Positions 1-6,848 are shown, numbered from the stretch's first letter. The stretch is 13,181 nt of DNA from an uncultured Clostridia bacterium (GCA_947589585.1 CANQCA010000038.1:1-13181), one strand, 5' to 3'. A program made the numbers and translations. The notes: generated by a model not told the origin, from the letters alone.

Positions 1-260
1 CAAATATGTAGAATCTCCATGATCATAAAAAGATTTCTGCCCAAACGAGAAAGCTCTGCACAAATAATCAAGTCGTTTTTATTGATTCGTTTAAGCAAAA
101 TCCCAAGTTTCCTTTTGTCATAGTTTTTTGTGCCGCTGATTGTTTCCTCGATCCAACCGTCAATTTTTAGGCCCTCCGCGGAAGCGAATTTGTTGATTTC
201 AAACCTCTGATTTTCAACTGTTTGCTTGTCGCTGCTTACTCTTATGTAGCCGTAAATCAT
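1..260 (-). CDS. Serine recombinase (resolvase/invertase family), 3' part cut off by window edge
   Basis: The minus strand reads open from ATG at 260 to the window edge, giving 86 residues of the N-terminal catalytic domain. It starts MIYGYIRVSSDKQ, which carries the resolvase signature Y-x-R-V-S with Ser9 as the expected nucleophile and Arg7 beside it. Near residues 71-77 it has SRLGRN, the arginine pair that completes the active site in the gamma-delta resolvase/Hin family. The family cuts and rejoins DNA through a phosphoserine link. The start is supported by AAGGAG (minus strand, 269-274) eight bases upstream. A perfect -10 hexamer TATAAT lies at 291-296 (minus), but I see no good -35. 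The C-terminal DNA-binding part is outside the window, so small resolvase, invertase or large integrase cannot be told apart. The lack of an N-terminal extension and the Tn3/Hin-like start favour a small resolvase or invertase. Confidence 0.88.
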   Translation of the reverse strand, partial: MIYGYIRVSSDKQTVENQRFEINKFASAEGLKIDGWIEETISGTKNYDKRKLGILLKRINKNDLIICAELSRLGRNLFMIMEILHI

Positions 261-474
261 CTTACACACTCCTTCAAAAGTATTGAGACAATTATACTGC
301 ATCGAAGAGCTAAAAGATAAATTATTTGATCTAACAAGGCAAAGCCGAATGTCGCATATAATATTTCGCACGAAAGGAAGCACGATTCTCTCGCCTTAAA
401 CTCAACAAGAGGGACTTGCCCAATAACGGAGGTGCATATATGAGTGCATGCGCACTTGTCTTTTGTATGATTTC

Positions 475-504
475 GCATAAAATTATTTAAGAAAAGGAAA
501 TTTT
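475..504 (+). promoter_or_regulatory. Possible sigma-F/G-type promoter ahead of the candidate small RNA
   Basis: GCATA at 475-479 matches the forespore -35 pattern GYATA. Sixteen bases later GGAAATTTT (496-504) fits the loose sigma-F -10 pattern beginning GG and ending in T. The region is AT-rich, so chance matches are easy. A competing sigma-A reading is TTGTCA at 508-513, 16 bases, then TGC-TATGAG with an extended -10 (TATGAG 530-535). Either would start transcription just before the hairpins that end at 650. Confidence 0.25.
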
Positions 505-540
505 TGCTTGTCATAATACTATCATTTGCTATGAGGAAAA

Positions 541-650
541 CAAAAGGCGGGTTTCCCGCTTGTTGTGAGGCGAAAGTGCGTTGTGGCACTTTTCTTATCC
601 TGCCTCCCCAAATCTAAAAAAGTGCGACACTTTGCGGTGTCGTTTTTTTT
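541..650 (+). ncRNA. Candidate small structured RNA upstream of spoIIID
   Basis: Three hairpins follow in order. GCGGG/CCCGC lies at 547-551 and 555-559. AAAGTGC/GCACTTT lies at 573-579 and 586-592 and is enclosed by an outer helix GAGGC/GCCTC (567-571 with 602-606). Last is a perfect terminator hairpin CGACAC/GTGTCG followed by eight T (625-650). No open reading frame with a ribosome binding site occupies the span, and possible promoters lie just upstream. An unpaired CCTCCCC at 603-609 (partly within the outer helix) is complementary to a Shine-Dalgarno sequence, as in several Firmicute trans-acting RNAs. This is inferred from structure only; it could be just the 3' end of a longer transcript. 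It sits next to a sporulation regulator, but I cannot assign it to a named family. Confidence 0.4.
625..650 (+). terminator. Strong intrinsic terminator
   Basis: A 6-bp perfect stem CGACAC/GTGTCG with loop TTTGCG is followed by TTTTTTTT (643-650). An overlapping alternative stem AAAGTG/CACTTT (619-624 with 628-633 approximately) would break it. The opposite strand also has a short T-run, so it may act in both directions. Confidence 0.8.
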
Positions 651-881
651 ATTTATCTTTGATAATTTTCACTCATAACGACCCGTGGGGCGGAAAAAAT
701 TTTTATGAAAATATTTGTGTAGACCGCCACGTTTTCACGCCGAGTGTCCTTGGTATAGTGAAGAAAAATATTTTCGCGACCTCTATATTTTCGGTGTCTG
801 GATATGGTCGCACATTCTGAATAAAACATTGATGTTTGGAAACGGCGATTGTAAAGTTATGCAGCGAACGCGGAAAAACGT

Positions 882-910
882 TCTAAATGTGCCTTGTTTC
901 GACATAGGAT
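882..910 (+). promoter_or_regulatory. Possible sigma-E promoter for spoIIID
   Basis: CATAGGAT at 903-910 agrees at 6 of 8 positions with the sigma-E -10 (CATACAAT). It is preceded at 14-bp spacing by TCTAAAT (882-888), a weak match to the -35. Transcription would start about 23 bases before the spoIIID ATG, just upstream of its ribosome binding site. In Bacillus subtilis spoIIID is a sigma-E gene, which makes the placement sensible, but the -35 is poor. Confidence 0.35.
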
Positions 911-940
911 AGAGTAGTTTTTGTCGAAAGGGGGCTTAAT

Positions 941-1198
941 ATGTGGGAGGAGATCGAAGAGCGGGTGAGAGCATGCGGGCAGTATATTGCGTCAACGGGC
1001 TGCACGGTACGCGCCTGCGCTCTTCACTTCCACACCAGCAAATCCACCGTGCATAAGGATATGACGGAGCGGCTCAGAAGCCTCGATGAAGAGCTCTATC
1101 TGCGCGTGAAGGAGGTTCTCGAAAAGAACTTAAAGGAGCGGCACCTGCGCGGCGGACAGTCCACCAAGCGCAAATATGAGAAACAGCGGGGAAAATAA
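941..1198 (+). CDS. spoIIID: Sporulation transcription factor SpoIIID
   Basis: This is an 85-residue protein, close to the usual 80-95 for SpoIIID. A helix-turn-helix lies at about residues 22-43, with the family hallmark SKSTVHKDMTERL at 33-45. The basic C-terminal segment HLRGGQSTKRKY (68-79) forms the second DNA-contacting helix in the B. subtilis protein. SpoIIID acts in the mother cell, repressing and activating sigma-E genes and helping to turn on the sigma-K programme, so this strongly suggests an endospore former. AAAGGGGG at 927-934 precedes the ATG by six bases. The gene appears to be a single-gene unit: a possible sigma-E promoter lies ahead of it and a clear terminator six bases after the stop. 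I see no mreB or other usual clostridial neighbour here. Confidence 0.95.
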   Translation: MWEEIEERVRACGQYIASTGCTVRACALHFHTSKSTVHKDMTERLRSLDEELYLRVKEVLEKNLKERHLRGGQSTKRKYEKQRGK

Positions 1199-1203
1199 GA
1201 AAT

Positions 1204-1228
1204 CGGAGGCCGCAGGCTTCCGGTTTTT
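1204..1228 (+). terminator. Terminator of spoIIID
   Basis: CGGAGGCC (1204-1211) pairs with GGCTTCCG (1215-1222) around a GCA loop with one G-T pair, followed by GTTTTT. Confidence 0.85.
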
Positions 1229-1230
1229 GC

Positions 1231-1445
1231 ATTTTATGGGAAGGGGTTGGATTGCGTATGGGATGACGGATACCGGCCCCCCCCCGTCGCTAACGCGACA
1301 CCCTCCCCCTTAAAAAAGGGGTAGGGCCTCGGACTGCGTATGAGGGGATTCTTCGGGGAGGGGCCCTGTCGGACAGTCGTATAAACATTATCGGCTCAGA
1401 ATAACGCATGCCGATGTCTGCAAAGGGAGAAGCCTTGAAAGCATG
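1231..1445. repeat. Intergenic repeat element, copy 1 (between convergent spoIIID and rpmB)
   Basis: This is non-coding sequence between two terminators. It contains nine C in a row at 1277-1285, GTCGCTAACGCGAC (1286-1299), and CCCCCTT-AAAAAA-GGGG-type complementarity at about 1304-1321. Two imperfect direct copies of GGAYTGCGTATGRGG occur at about 1249-1262 and 1331-1344. Positions 1329-1351 match the reverse complement of 6187-6209 at 20 of 23 bases, so this element and the one after recG are related. The GC-rich CACCCTCCCC style resembles short interspersed repeats common between genes of gut Clostridia. No coding potential is apparent. Confidence 0.65.
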
Positions 1446-1475
1446 AAAAAACGGGAGCCCGAAGACTTCCGTTTT
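1446..1475 (-). terminator. Terminator of rpmB
   Basis: Read on the minus strand, AAAACGGAAG (1475-1466) pairs with CTCCCGTTTT (1457-1448) with one wobble and runs into TTTTTT. It lies 58 bases after the rpmB stop with nothing between. Confidence 0.75.
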
Positions 1476-1533
1476 CATCTTGATTTTTTTGTAGGGCGAA
1501 AGGGCAGGGGCCTTGAGGCCTCTACCTTTCCCG

Positions 1534-1722
1534 TTAGACGCGCTCTACTTTGTCGCTCTTGAGGCAGCGCGCACAGATATAACCCGTCTGCACTTTGCCG
1601 TCTTTTGTGAAGGTCACCTTCTGCACGTTTGCGGCGAAGGTCCGCTTCGTTTTACGATGGGAGTGGCTGACGTTGTTGCCCGCCGTCTGACCCTTTCCGC
1701 AAATACTGCACACTCTCGACAT
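1534..1722 (-). CDS. rpmB: 50S ribosomal protein L28 (zinc-binding Cys4 form)
   Basis: This is a 62-residue protein, the normal length for bacterial L28. It starts MSRVCSICGKGQTAGNNVSH and contains the family segment SHRKTKRTFAANVQ (20-33), which contacts 23S rRNA. Four cysteines in two pairs, C5/C8 and C50/C53, form the zinc ribbon of the 'C+' paralogue, as opposed to the cysteine-free version made under zinc starvation. An in-frame upstream ATG at 1782 was rejected because GGGAGG (1730-1735, minus) sits seven bases before the ATG at 1722 and L28 proteins begin at this methionine. A sigma-A promoter lies at 1785-1813 and a terminator at 1446-1475. It is transcribed away from the asp23-fakA unit, the arrangement also found in B. 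subtilis. Confidence 0.97.
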   Translation of the reverse strand: MSRVCSICGKGQTAGNNVSHSHRKTKRTFAANVQKVTFTKDGKVQTGYICARCLKSDKVERV

Positions 1723-1784
1723 ATCTCTACCTCCCAAGGGGAATTTCCGGATCGCATATGCGAAGTTACTCACATAGCTCACTT

Positions 1785-1813
1785 ATCATACCATTTTACT
1801 TGGGAAAAAGCAA
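1785..1813 (-). promoter_or_regulatory. Sigma-A promoter of rpmB
   Basis: On the minus strand TTGCTT (1813-1808) and TATGAT (1790-1785) are separated by 17 bp. The -10 is strong and the -35 moderate. It is placed about 60 bases ahead of the rpmB start, back-to-back with the promoter at 1874-1902. Confidence 0.65.
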
Positions 1814-1873
1814 TTAAAATCGGGGGGATTTATGTATTTTTTTTCGAAATCGAGAAATATTTCCCGATATTGC

Positions 1874-1902
1874 TTGCCAAAATCGATACGATAGGGTAAA
1901 AT
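1874..1902 (+). promoter_or_regulatory. Sigma-A promoter of the asp23-fakA unit
   Basis: TTGCCA (1874-1879), 17 bp, then TAAAAT (1897-1902); each hexamer matches consensus at five of six positions. Transcription from about 1909 would begin after the upstream ATG at 1903, which helps to settle the asp23 start at 1927. Confidence 0.75.
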
Positions 1903-1926
1903 ATGGGAAGAGGAAAGGGAGCTTAT

Positions 1927-2277
1927 ATGTCAGTTAGCACGAGCAACGCATACGGTAAAATATCCATATCCGACTTGGCGATCGCCAAGGTCGCGTCGCA
2001 AGCTGCGGTGGAAAGTTATGGCATCGTGGATACTGTCGCGCGCCGTTTTTCCGAGACGCTCGCCGAACTCCTCAAAAAGGATGCGGGAGGCAAGGGCGTG
2101 AAGGTCGTCACGTCCGGGAACCGGATTTTCATAGATATTACCGTGCTCATCAAGTACGGCGTCTCCATCGAAGCGGTGGCGGAATCCTTGAAGGAAGCCA
2201 TCAAATATAAGGTGGAGCACTTCACGGGGATGATCGTAGATACCGTGAATGTGAATGTAGCAGGGCTCCAACTCTGA
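1927..2277 (+). CDS. Asp23/Gls24 family envelope-stress protein (YloU-like)
   Basis: This is a 116-residue Asp23/DUF322 protein. Typical features are the N-terminal GKISISDLAIAKVASQAAVESYGIVD (split: GKISISDLAI at 10-19, then the alpha-helical part), a beta strand around RIFIDITVLIKYGVSI, and the C-terminal TGMIVDTVNVNVAGLQL-type strand. The family forms membrane-associated or cytosolic envelope-stress proteins of unclear biochemical role. The start at 1927 is preferred over 1903 because AAAGGGAG (1914-1921) is spaced five bases from it and the predicted transcription start falls after 1903. It ends 40 bases before fakA, so the two are very likely co-transcribed, as yloU-yloV are in Bacillus. 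Confidence 0.9.
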   Translation: MSVSTSNAYGKISISDLAIAKVASQAAVESYGIVDTVARRFSETLAELLKKDAGGKGVKVVTSGNRIFIDITVLIKYGVSIEAVAESLKEAIKYKVEHFTGMIVDTVNVNVAGLQL

Positions 2278-2317
2278 CCAAGATCCTCCGCATTCTCTCA
2301 TCAAAACGGAGATTTTC

Positions 2318-3967
2318 ATGCAGAAAACGATAAATTGCGCACTCTTCCGCAAGATGGTGCTTTCGGGTGCGAAACAGCTGGAACAAAACAGGGCGAAGGT
2401 GGACGCGCTCAACGTCTTCCCCGTGCCCGACGGCGACACCGGCACGAATATGTCGCTCACAATGCAATCTGCGGTGAAGGAGCTCCTCTCCTCCGCCTCG
2501 CTTGATTTTGCACAGGTGTGCGACGCCGTCTCGAAAGGGGCACTCAGGGGCGCACGGGGGAACTCGGGCGTCATTTTATCGCAGATATTCCGTGGTATTT
2601 GTTCCGTTCTTCGTGCGGCGAAGCCCGAAGTGGACACCAAGACTTTCGCAAAGGCCATGGAAGCGGGGACCAAAGTCGCCTATAACGCAGTCTCCATTCC
2701 CAAAGAGGGGACCATTCTTACCGTCGTGAGAATGATGTCCGAGTTTGCCGTAAAGAACGCCGGAAAGATGCGTGACTACGAGGAGTTTCTCCCCGCCGTC
2801 ATCGCAGAGGGAGATCGGGCGCTCGCGAAGACCCCCGAGCTTTTGCCTGTTTTGAAGAAGGCGGGCGTCGTCGATTCGGGCGGCGTCGGGCTCATGACCA
2901 TCATGCGCGGCTTCCTCGCCGCACTCATGGGGGAAGATGTCGCCGGGGACGTCCCCACGGATGCCGCCCCGCAAAATGCAGCGGACGTCGACTTCGGGGA
3001 TAATTCGGATATCATCAACATGGAGCTCGGTGAGATCCAGTTCGCCTACTGCACCGAATTTTTCATCATCAATCTGAAGCCTTCCACAACGCTCGCGGAT
3101 ATCGATAAGCTGCGCGAGAAGCTGATGAATATCGGCGACTGCGTCATCTGTATCGGCGATCTGGAGCTTGTGAAGGTGCATGTCCACACCAACCAGCCCG
3201 GCGTCGCCTTGACCTATGCTCTGCAGCTCGGCGAGCTCGACCGCCCCAAGATCGAGAACATGCTCGAACAGAACAGGGCGATGAAGGCCAAGATCGCCGC
3301 GGAGAAGAAGGATCAGGGCATGCTCGCCATCTGTGCGGGCGAGGGCATCTCGGAGATCTTCAAGGATCTTCTCGTAGACCGCGTCATCGAGGGCGGGCAG
3401 ACGATGAACCCTTCCGCCGACGATATCGCAAACGCCGTGCAGAAGATCAATGCCGAAAATGTCTTCGTCTTCCCCAACAACAAGAATATCATTCTGGCGG
3501 CGGAGCAGGCGAAGGCCCTCGTCGAGAACCGCACCATCCACGTCATTCCCACCAAGAATATCCCGCAGGGATTTGCTGCCGCGCTCTCCTTCTCGCCCGA
3601 TGTCTCCGCCGAGGAGAACAAGACGAACATGATCCACGCGCTCGACAATGTGAAGGCAGGCAGCGTCACCCATGCCGTGCGCACCACCAAGGTCAACGGC
3701 TTCTCCATAAAGGAAGGGGATATCATCGGGCTGGACGATAAGAAGATTCTCGCCAAGAGCGAGAGCATCGAGACGACCGTCCTCACCCTCATCGATAAGC
3801 TCAAAGAGGATTCCCACGAGGTCATCTCCCTCTACTATGGGCAGGACGTCGAGGAGGGAGACGCCGAGGCGCTCGCCGCCAAAGTGCAGGAAGCATTCCC
3901 CGATTGCGAGGTAGACTTCCACAGCGGCGGACAGCCCGTCTATTACTATCTGGTTTCGCTCGAATAA
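2318..3967 (+). CDS. fakA: Fatty acid kinase catalytic subunit FakA (YloV, DAK/DhaL family)
   Basis: The protein has 549 residues, the usual length for FakA. The N-terminal DhaL-type ATP domain (about 8-200) carries NVFPVPDGDTGTNM at 32-45, with Asp38 and Asp40 placed to bind magnesium/ATP, and a second phosphate-contact segment around RGARGNSGVILSQ. The middle domain (about 235-330) has Cys245 and the pair His288/His290 in VHVHTNQPG; the matching residues bind zinc in Staphylococcus aureus FakA. The remainder (about 336-549) is the FakA C-terminal domain. Together with a DegV-type FakB carrier, the family phosphorylates free fatty acids to acyl-phosphates for phospholipid synthesis; no fakB is visible here. 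CGGAG at 2307-2311 precedes the ATG. It is second in the unit after asp23, and an internal terminator separates it from recG. Confidence 0.94.
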   Translation: MQKTINCALFRKMVLSGAKQLEQNRAKVDALNVFPVPDGDTGTNMSLTMQSAVKELLSSASLDFAQVCDAVSKGALRGARGNSGVILSQIFRGICSVLRAAKPEVDTKTFAKAMEAGTKVAYNAVSIPKEGTILTVVRMMSEFAVKNAGKMRDYEEFLPAVIAEGDRALAKTPELLPVLKKAGVVDSGGVGLMTIMRGFLAALMGEDVAGDVPTDAAPQNAADVDFGDNSDIINMELGEIQFAYCTEFFIINLKPSTTLADIDKLREKLMNIGDCVICIGDLELVKVHVHTNQPGVALTYALQLGELDRPKIENMLEQNRAMKAKIAAEKKDQGMLAICAGEGISEIFKDLLVDRVIEGGQTMNPSADDIANAVQKINAENVFVFPNNKNIILAAEQAKALVENRTIHVIPTKNIPQGFAAALSFSPDVSAEENKTNMIHALDNVKAGSVTHAVRTTKVNGFSIKEGDIIGLDDKKILAKSESIETTVLTLIDKLKEDSHEVISLYYGQDVEEGDAEALAAKVQEAFPDCEVDFHSGGQPVYYYLVSLE

Positions 3968-3985
3968 GCGAACATACACGCAAAA

Positions 3986-4011
3986 AAAGAGCGGGAGACC
4001 GCTCTTTTCCT
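3986..4011 (+). terminator. Terminator between fakA and recG
   Basis: AAAGAGCGG (3986-3994) pairs perfectly with CCGCTCTTT (3999-4007) around a GAGA loop, then TCCTT. The T-tract is partly within the stem, so read-through into recG is plausible; no separate recG promoter is evident in the remaining 20 bases. Confidence 0.7.
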
Positions 4012-4030
4012 TATTATAAGGGAGGCAGGT

Positions 4031-6034
4031 ATGAATTTAACGTCGGTCAAGGGGATCAGCACCGCGCGCGCGAAGCAGTTCGAAAAGCTCGGCATCACGA
4101 ATACGGCAGAGCTCGTGCGCTATTTCCCCCGCACCTATCTCGATATGACAAACCGCGTTCCCATCCGCGAGGCCGTTCACGGGGAGATGGCGCTCGTCGC
4201 ATGCACCCTCGTCTTCGTCGAGCCCGTGCGCAAAAAGGGTAGGATGCAGATCGTGCGCGCTCTTTTGGAACAGGGTCGGGACAACTTCACCGCCGTCTGG
4301 TTCAACATGCCCTATGTCGGGAAGAAACTTACCCCCGGGGAATATCTCTTCTACGGCAGGGTGCAGAACTACTACGACCGCATCTCCCTCATCAATCCCA
4401 CCTTCGAGCGCGTGGACGAGAGCAAGAAACTCAAGGGGCTCGTGCCCGTCTATCCCCTGAAGGCGGGCGTCGAGCAGTGGGTGGTGCGCGACGCGATCAG
4501 GCGCGCCCTTTTCACGGAACAGTTTCCCTCCATCATCCCCGAAGAACTGCGCAGAAAATACAAGCTCTCCCCGCTCGCAGAGGCGTTCCGTGCTATCCAT
4601 GCCCCGGAGTCGACTTCGGAAATGAATGCGGCGGCGGAGCGCATCGCCCTCGAAGAGTACTTCACCCTCATCGCCGCCTTCAAGCTCATCAAGGGGGACA
4701 AGGGGGAGGCGCGGCTGAGAAGATATACCGCCACCGAGCGGGATGTCGCAAACTTTGAAAGGCGCTTTCCCTTCACCTTCACGCAGGGGCAGCAGGGCGC
4801 GGTGCGGGCGATCTACGACGATCTCACGGGCCCCGTCCGCATGAACCGCCTTCTCCAGGGGGACGTCGGAAGCGGCAAGACCGCCGTCGCGCTCACGGGC
4901 ATCTTCATGGCGGTGAAGAGCGGCTTCCAAGCCGTCTACCTCTCGCCCACCGAGGTGCTCGCCGCACAAAACTATGAGCTGCTCAAAAAAATCTTCTCCG
5001 ACTACCGCGTCGGCTATCTCGCGGGCGCTTCCACCCCGAAGGAGAAGCGGGAGATCAAGGAGGCGGTCATGCTCGGCGAGATCGATATCCTCTGCGGAAC
5101 GCACGCAGTCCTCCAAGGGGACGTCCTCTTCCGCGACCTCGCCTTTTGCGTGTGCGACGAACAGCACCGCTTCGGCGTCGCCCAGCGCAATGCCCTCAGC
5201 GAAAAGGGGGAGGCGCCCGACGTTCTCGTCATGTCTGCAACGCCCATCCCGCGCACGCTCTCGCTCATCTTCTACGGCGACCTCGACGTGACGACCATTC
5301 CCGATAAGCCCGCCGACCGGCAGGAAGTGGCGACCTCCATCATCCCCGAGAGGAAGTACGAGAGCATGCTCATATGGATCCGTGATGAGATCAAGAAGGG
5401 CAGGCAGGCCTACTTCGTCTGCCCCAAGATCGAGGACGACGAGGGGCAGGTCACGGCGGCGACCGAACTCTATGAAAGATTGAAGAAAAACTTGCCCACC
5501 GTGCGCTTCGCTCTGCTGCACGGACGCATGAAGGAGAGGGAAAAGGCGGGTACCATGTCCGCGTTCAAGCGTAAGGAATACGATGCGCTCGTCTCCACGA
5601 CCGTCATCGAAGTGGGTGTGGACGTACCCGATGCGACCGTGATGGTCATCTACGACGCCGAGCGGTTCGGGCTCTCGCAGCTCCACCAGCTGCGCGGGCG
5701 CGTGGGCAGGGGAAGCGAGAAGAGCTACTGCTTCCTGCTCACGAGCTCCGAGAGTGAGACGGCGGCCGAGCGACTGAATATTTTGAGGAGCACGTCGGAC
5801 GGCTTCAAACTCGCCGAAAAGGATTTGGAGCTGCGCGGCAGCGGTGACTTTTTGGGGACCCGCCAGAGCGGGAAATTCCTCTCCGAGATCAAAAATCTGC
5901 GCTACACTGCGGACGCCATCTTCCTCGCGAAGAAGCTCGTGGACGAGGCATTCGAGCGCCGCCTTTGCTATGAGGAGATCCGCACCGCCGCCATGCAAAA
6001 GTACGAGAGCCTCAAGGATGTCGTTTTGAATTGA
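4031..6034 (+). CDS. recG: ATP-dependent DNA helicase RecG
   Basis: This is a 667-residue RecG, near the usual 670-690. The N-terminal helical/OB 'wedge' region spans roughly 1-150 and binds branched DNA. Helicase motifs follow in order: Walker A GDVGSGKT at 277-284 (Lys283), Walker B DEQHRFGV at 376-383, SATPIPRT for motif III, HGRMKEREK for the second RecA domain, STTVIEVGVDVP for motif V, and HQLRGRVGRG (552-561) for motif VI. The segment after motif VI, with KDLELRGSGDFLGTRQSG, is the TRG translocation motif. RecG regresses stalled replication forks and processes Holliday junctions and R-loops. GGGAGG at 4020-4025 is five bases from the ATG. The order yloU-yloV-(...)-recG is conserved in Firmicutes. 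No motif is missing and the frame is intact. Confidence 0.97.
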   Translation: MNLTSVKGISTARAKQFEKLGITNTAELVRYFPRTYLDMTNRVPIREAVHGEMALVACTLVFVEPVRKKGRMQIVRALLEQGRDNFTAVWFNMPYVGKKLTPGEYLFYGRVQNYYDRISLINPTFERVDESKKLKGLVPVYPLKAGVEQWVVRDAIRRALFTEQFPSIIPEELRRKYKLSPLAEAFRAIHAPESTSEMNAAAERIALEEYFTLIAAFKLIKGDKGEARLRRYTATERDVANFERRFPFTFTQGQQGAVRAIYDDLTGPVRMNRLLQGDVGSGKTAVALTGIFMAVKSGFQAVYLSPTEVLAAQNYELLKKIFSDYRVGYLAGASTPKEKREIKEAVMLGEIDILCGTHAVLQGDVLFRDLAFCVCDEQHRFGVAQRNALSEKGEAPDVLVMSATPIPRTLSLIFYGDLDVTTIPDKPADRQEVATSIIPERKYESMLIWIRDEIKKGRQAYFVCPKIEDDEGQVTAATELYERLKKNLPTVRFALLHGRMKEREKAGTMSAFKRKEYDALVSTTVIEVGVDVPDATVMVIYDAERFGLSQLHQLRGRVGRGSEKSYCFLLTSSESETAAERLNILRSTSDGFKLAEKDLELRGSGDFLGTRQSGKFLSEIKNLRYTADAIFLAKKLVDEAFERRLCYEEIRTAAMQKYESLKDVVLN

Positions 6035-6333
6035 CGCGGTTTAACCGCGAACCGCGGTCACACCGCGTCATCCCGAATCCCGCACGCATTGGGTTAACGC
6101 GTCATCCTGCCCCGACCGAGGCTTCTATTGATTATCGAAGGTCGGCACGAGGAGCGTAGCGACGAAGTAGCCCCGTAGGGGCGAGTGGATCCCCTTATAC
6201 GAAGTCCGAAAACAGCTCCTCCTCGGGGAGAAGCTGTCACGCTGCCTTTGCGTGACTGATGAGGGTTGGCTTCACAATATCCCTCATCCGCCTCGCTGCG
6301 CTTGGCACCTTCCCCCAAAGTGTGGAAGGCAAC
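6035..6333. repeat. Intergenic repeat element, copy 2 (downstream of recG)
   Basis: This is 300 bases of non-coding, repeat-like DNA. It opens with short GCGGT/ACCGC inverted repeats (6036-6068). CGCGTCATCC then occurs twice (6064-6073 and 6098-6107). A stretch follows in the style of the 'GTCATCCTG ... GAGCGTAGCGACGAAG ... GGATCCCC' repeats of gut Clostridia (about 6150-6195). At 6187-6209 it matches copy 1 (reverse complement of 1329-1351) at 20 of 23 bases. It ends with CATCCGCCTCGCTGCG and a CACCTTCCCCCAAAG-type segment (about 6287-6320), another commonly seen interspersed motif. No open frame here looks real. Confidence 0.65.
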
Positions 6334-6384
6334 CTCGGACATGGTATGGCCATTTTATTTCAAAGCGTAAAAAAGAACGCCCGT
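6334..6384 (+). repeat. Repeat A (inverted partner at 9038-9084)
   Basis: The sequence from CTCGGACATGGTATGGCC through CAAAGCG is found again on the minus strand at 9084-9038. The two agree at 29 of the first 34 bases, then share an A-run and CCCGT. Its right end overlaps the terminator at 6371-6395. Confidence 0.75.
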
Positions 6385-6395
6385 GGCGTTCTTTT
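6371..6395 (-). terminator. Terminator of the 6409-6747 gene (bidirectional hairpin)
   Basis: AAAAGAACGCC (6371-6381) and GGCGTTCTTTT (6385-6395) make a perfect 11-bp stem with a CGT loop. On the minus strand the hairpin runs into TTTTTT. It starts 14 bases after the stop of the minus-strand gene and may also stop late transcription from recG. Confidence 0.85.
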
Positions 6396-6408
6396 CAAAT
6401 TTTCGGTT

Positions 6409-6747
6409 CTAATCCGTCTCTTCGTCGCAGAGCGTGAAGATCCCCGCGAGCAGGCTCACAAAAAGCAGGATGCAGATCTTAAAGCCCGTCCCGATAGGCT
6501 CTCCCCGATCCACCTTGCTCTTGAAGGTCAGTGTCATGGGAAGCATCCATGCGAGCGGGATGAGGAAGAACCCGGAGCAGACTGTGCTGATGACCATAAA
6601 GACAAAGGCGACCGTCGAGAGTGTGGAGGGCTTTGCCCTGACGGGTTGGACGGGGACGTTTTTCACTTCGCCGGAAAGCTTCGCCCCGCACGACGGGCAG
6701 AAGACGGAATCATTCGGGATCATCGATCCGCAAAATTTACAATACAT
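6409..6747 (-). CDS. Zinc-ribbon small membrane protein
   Basis: A 112-residue protein of unknown function. It begins MYCKFCGSMIPNDSVFCPSC, an N-terminal zinc ribbon with cysteine pairs C3/C6 and C17/C20. A short polar linker (22-41) leads to two or three hydrophobic segments (about 43-73, possibly two helices, and 88-107), and the tail is acidic (DEETD). Many Firmicutes have 'zinc-ribbon domain-containing' membrane proteins of this plan; no enzymatic role is known to me. The start is chosen at 6747 because GAAGGTG (6754-6760, minus) precedes it and the ribbon starts immediately. The open frame continues upstream to 7218, but that part is the antisense of the neighbouring gene. It has its own promoter (6794-6822) and terminator. 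Confidence 0.85.
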   Translation of the reverse strand: MYCKFCGSMIPNDSVFCPSCGAKLSGEVKNVPVQPVRAKPSTLSTVAFVFMVISTVCSGFFLIPLAWMLPMTLTFKSKVDRGEPIGTGFKICILLFVSLLAGIFTLCDEETD

Positions 6748-6793
6748 AGTTTTCACCTTCAGATAAAATATAGATATGCTACCGCTACACAAT

Positions 6794-6822
6794 ATGATAC
6801 ATCCTCTTTTTGAAGAAGTCAA
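6794..6822 (-). promoter_or_regulatory. Sigma-A promoter of the 6409-6747 gene
   Basis: On the minus strand TTGACT (6822-6817), 17 bp, TATCAT (6799-6794); five of six matches in each hexamer. Confidence 0.78.
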
Positions 6823-6848
6823 CCCCTTTCGCTCTTTTTGCGGCCGAC

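Larger units (their letters stand above)
281..940. other. AT-rich gene-poor stretch between recombinase and spoIIID
   Basis: I see no convincing protein gene in these 660 bases. The short open frames present lack ribosome binding sites and read as low-complexity, cysteine/phenylalanine-rich noise. What can be supported are several hairpins, a strong intrinsic terminator at 625-650, possible promoters before it, and a sigma-E-like promoter just ahead of spoIIID; these are listed separately. A small palindrome lies at 443-456 (AGTGC-ATGC-GCACT). The inverted pair GCGACC/GGTCGC at 776-781 and 806-811 has no assigned role. Confidence 0.6.

Noticed and set aside
257..589. 110-codon open frame on the minus strand upstream of the recombinase
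   Set aside because: It overlaps the recombinase start region in another frame, has no ribosome binding site, and its composition is unlike a real protein; it also crosses clear hairpins.
581..912. Short plus-strand frames between the terminator at 650 and spoIIID
   Set aside because: One runs straight through the intrinsic terminator and neither has a ribosome binding site or recognisable domain.
1513..1899. 128-codon plus-strand frame
   Set aside because: It is the antisense of rpmB and crosses both divergent promoters.
2576..3979. 467-codon minus-strand frame opposite fakA
   Set aside because: A long antisense frame is expected from GC-rich third positions; the sense strand has all FakA motifs.
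4037..5998. 653-codon minus-strand frame opposite recG
   Set aside because: Same cause; its Glu/Leu/Asp/His-rich text shows no domain and recG on the plus strand is unmistakable.
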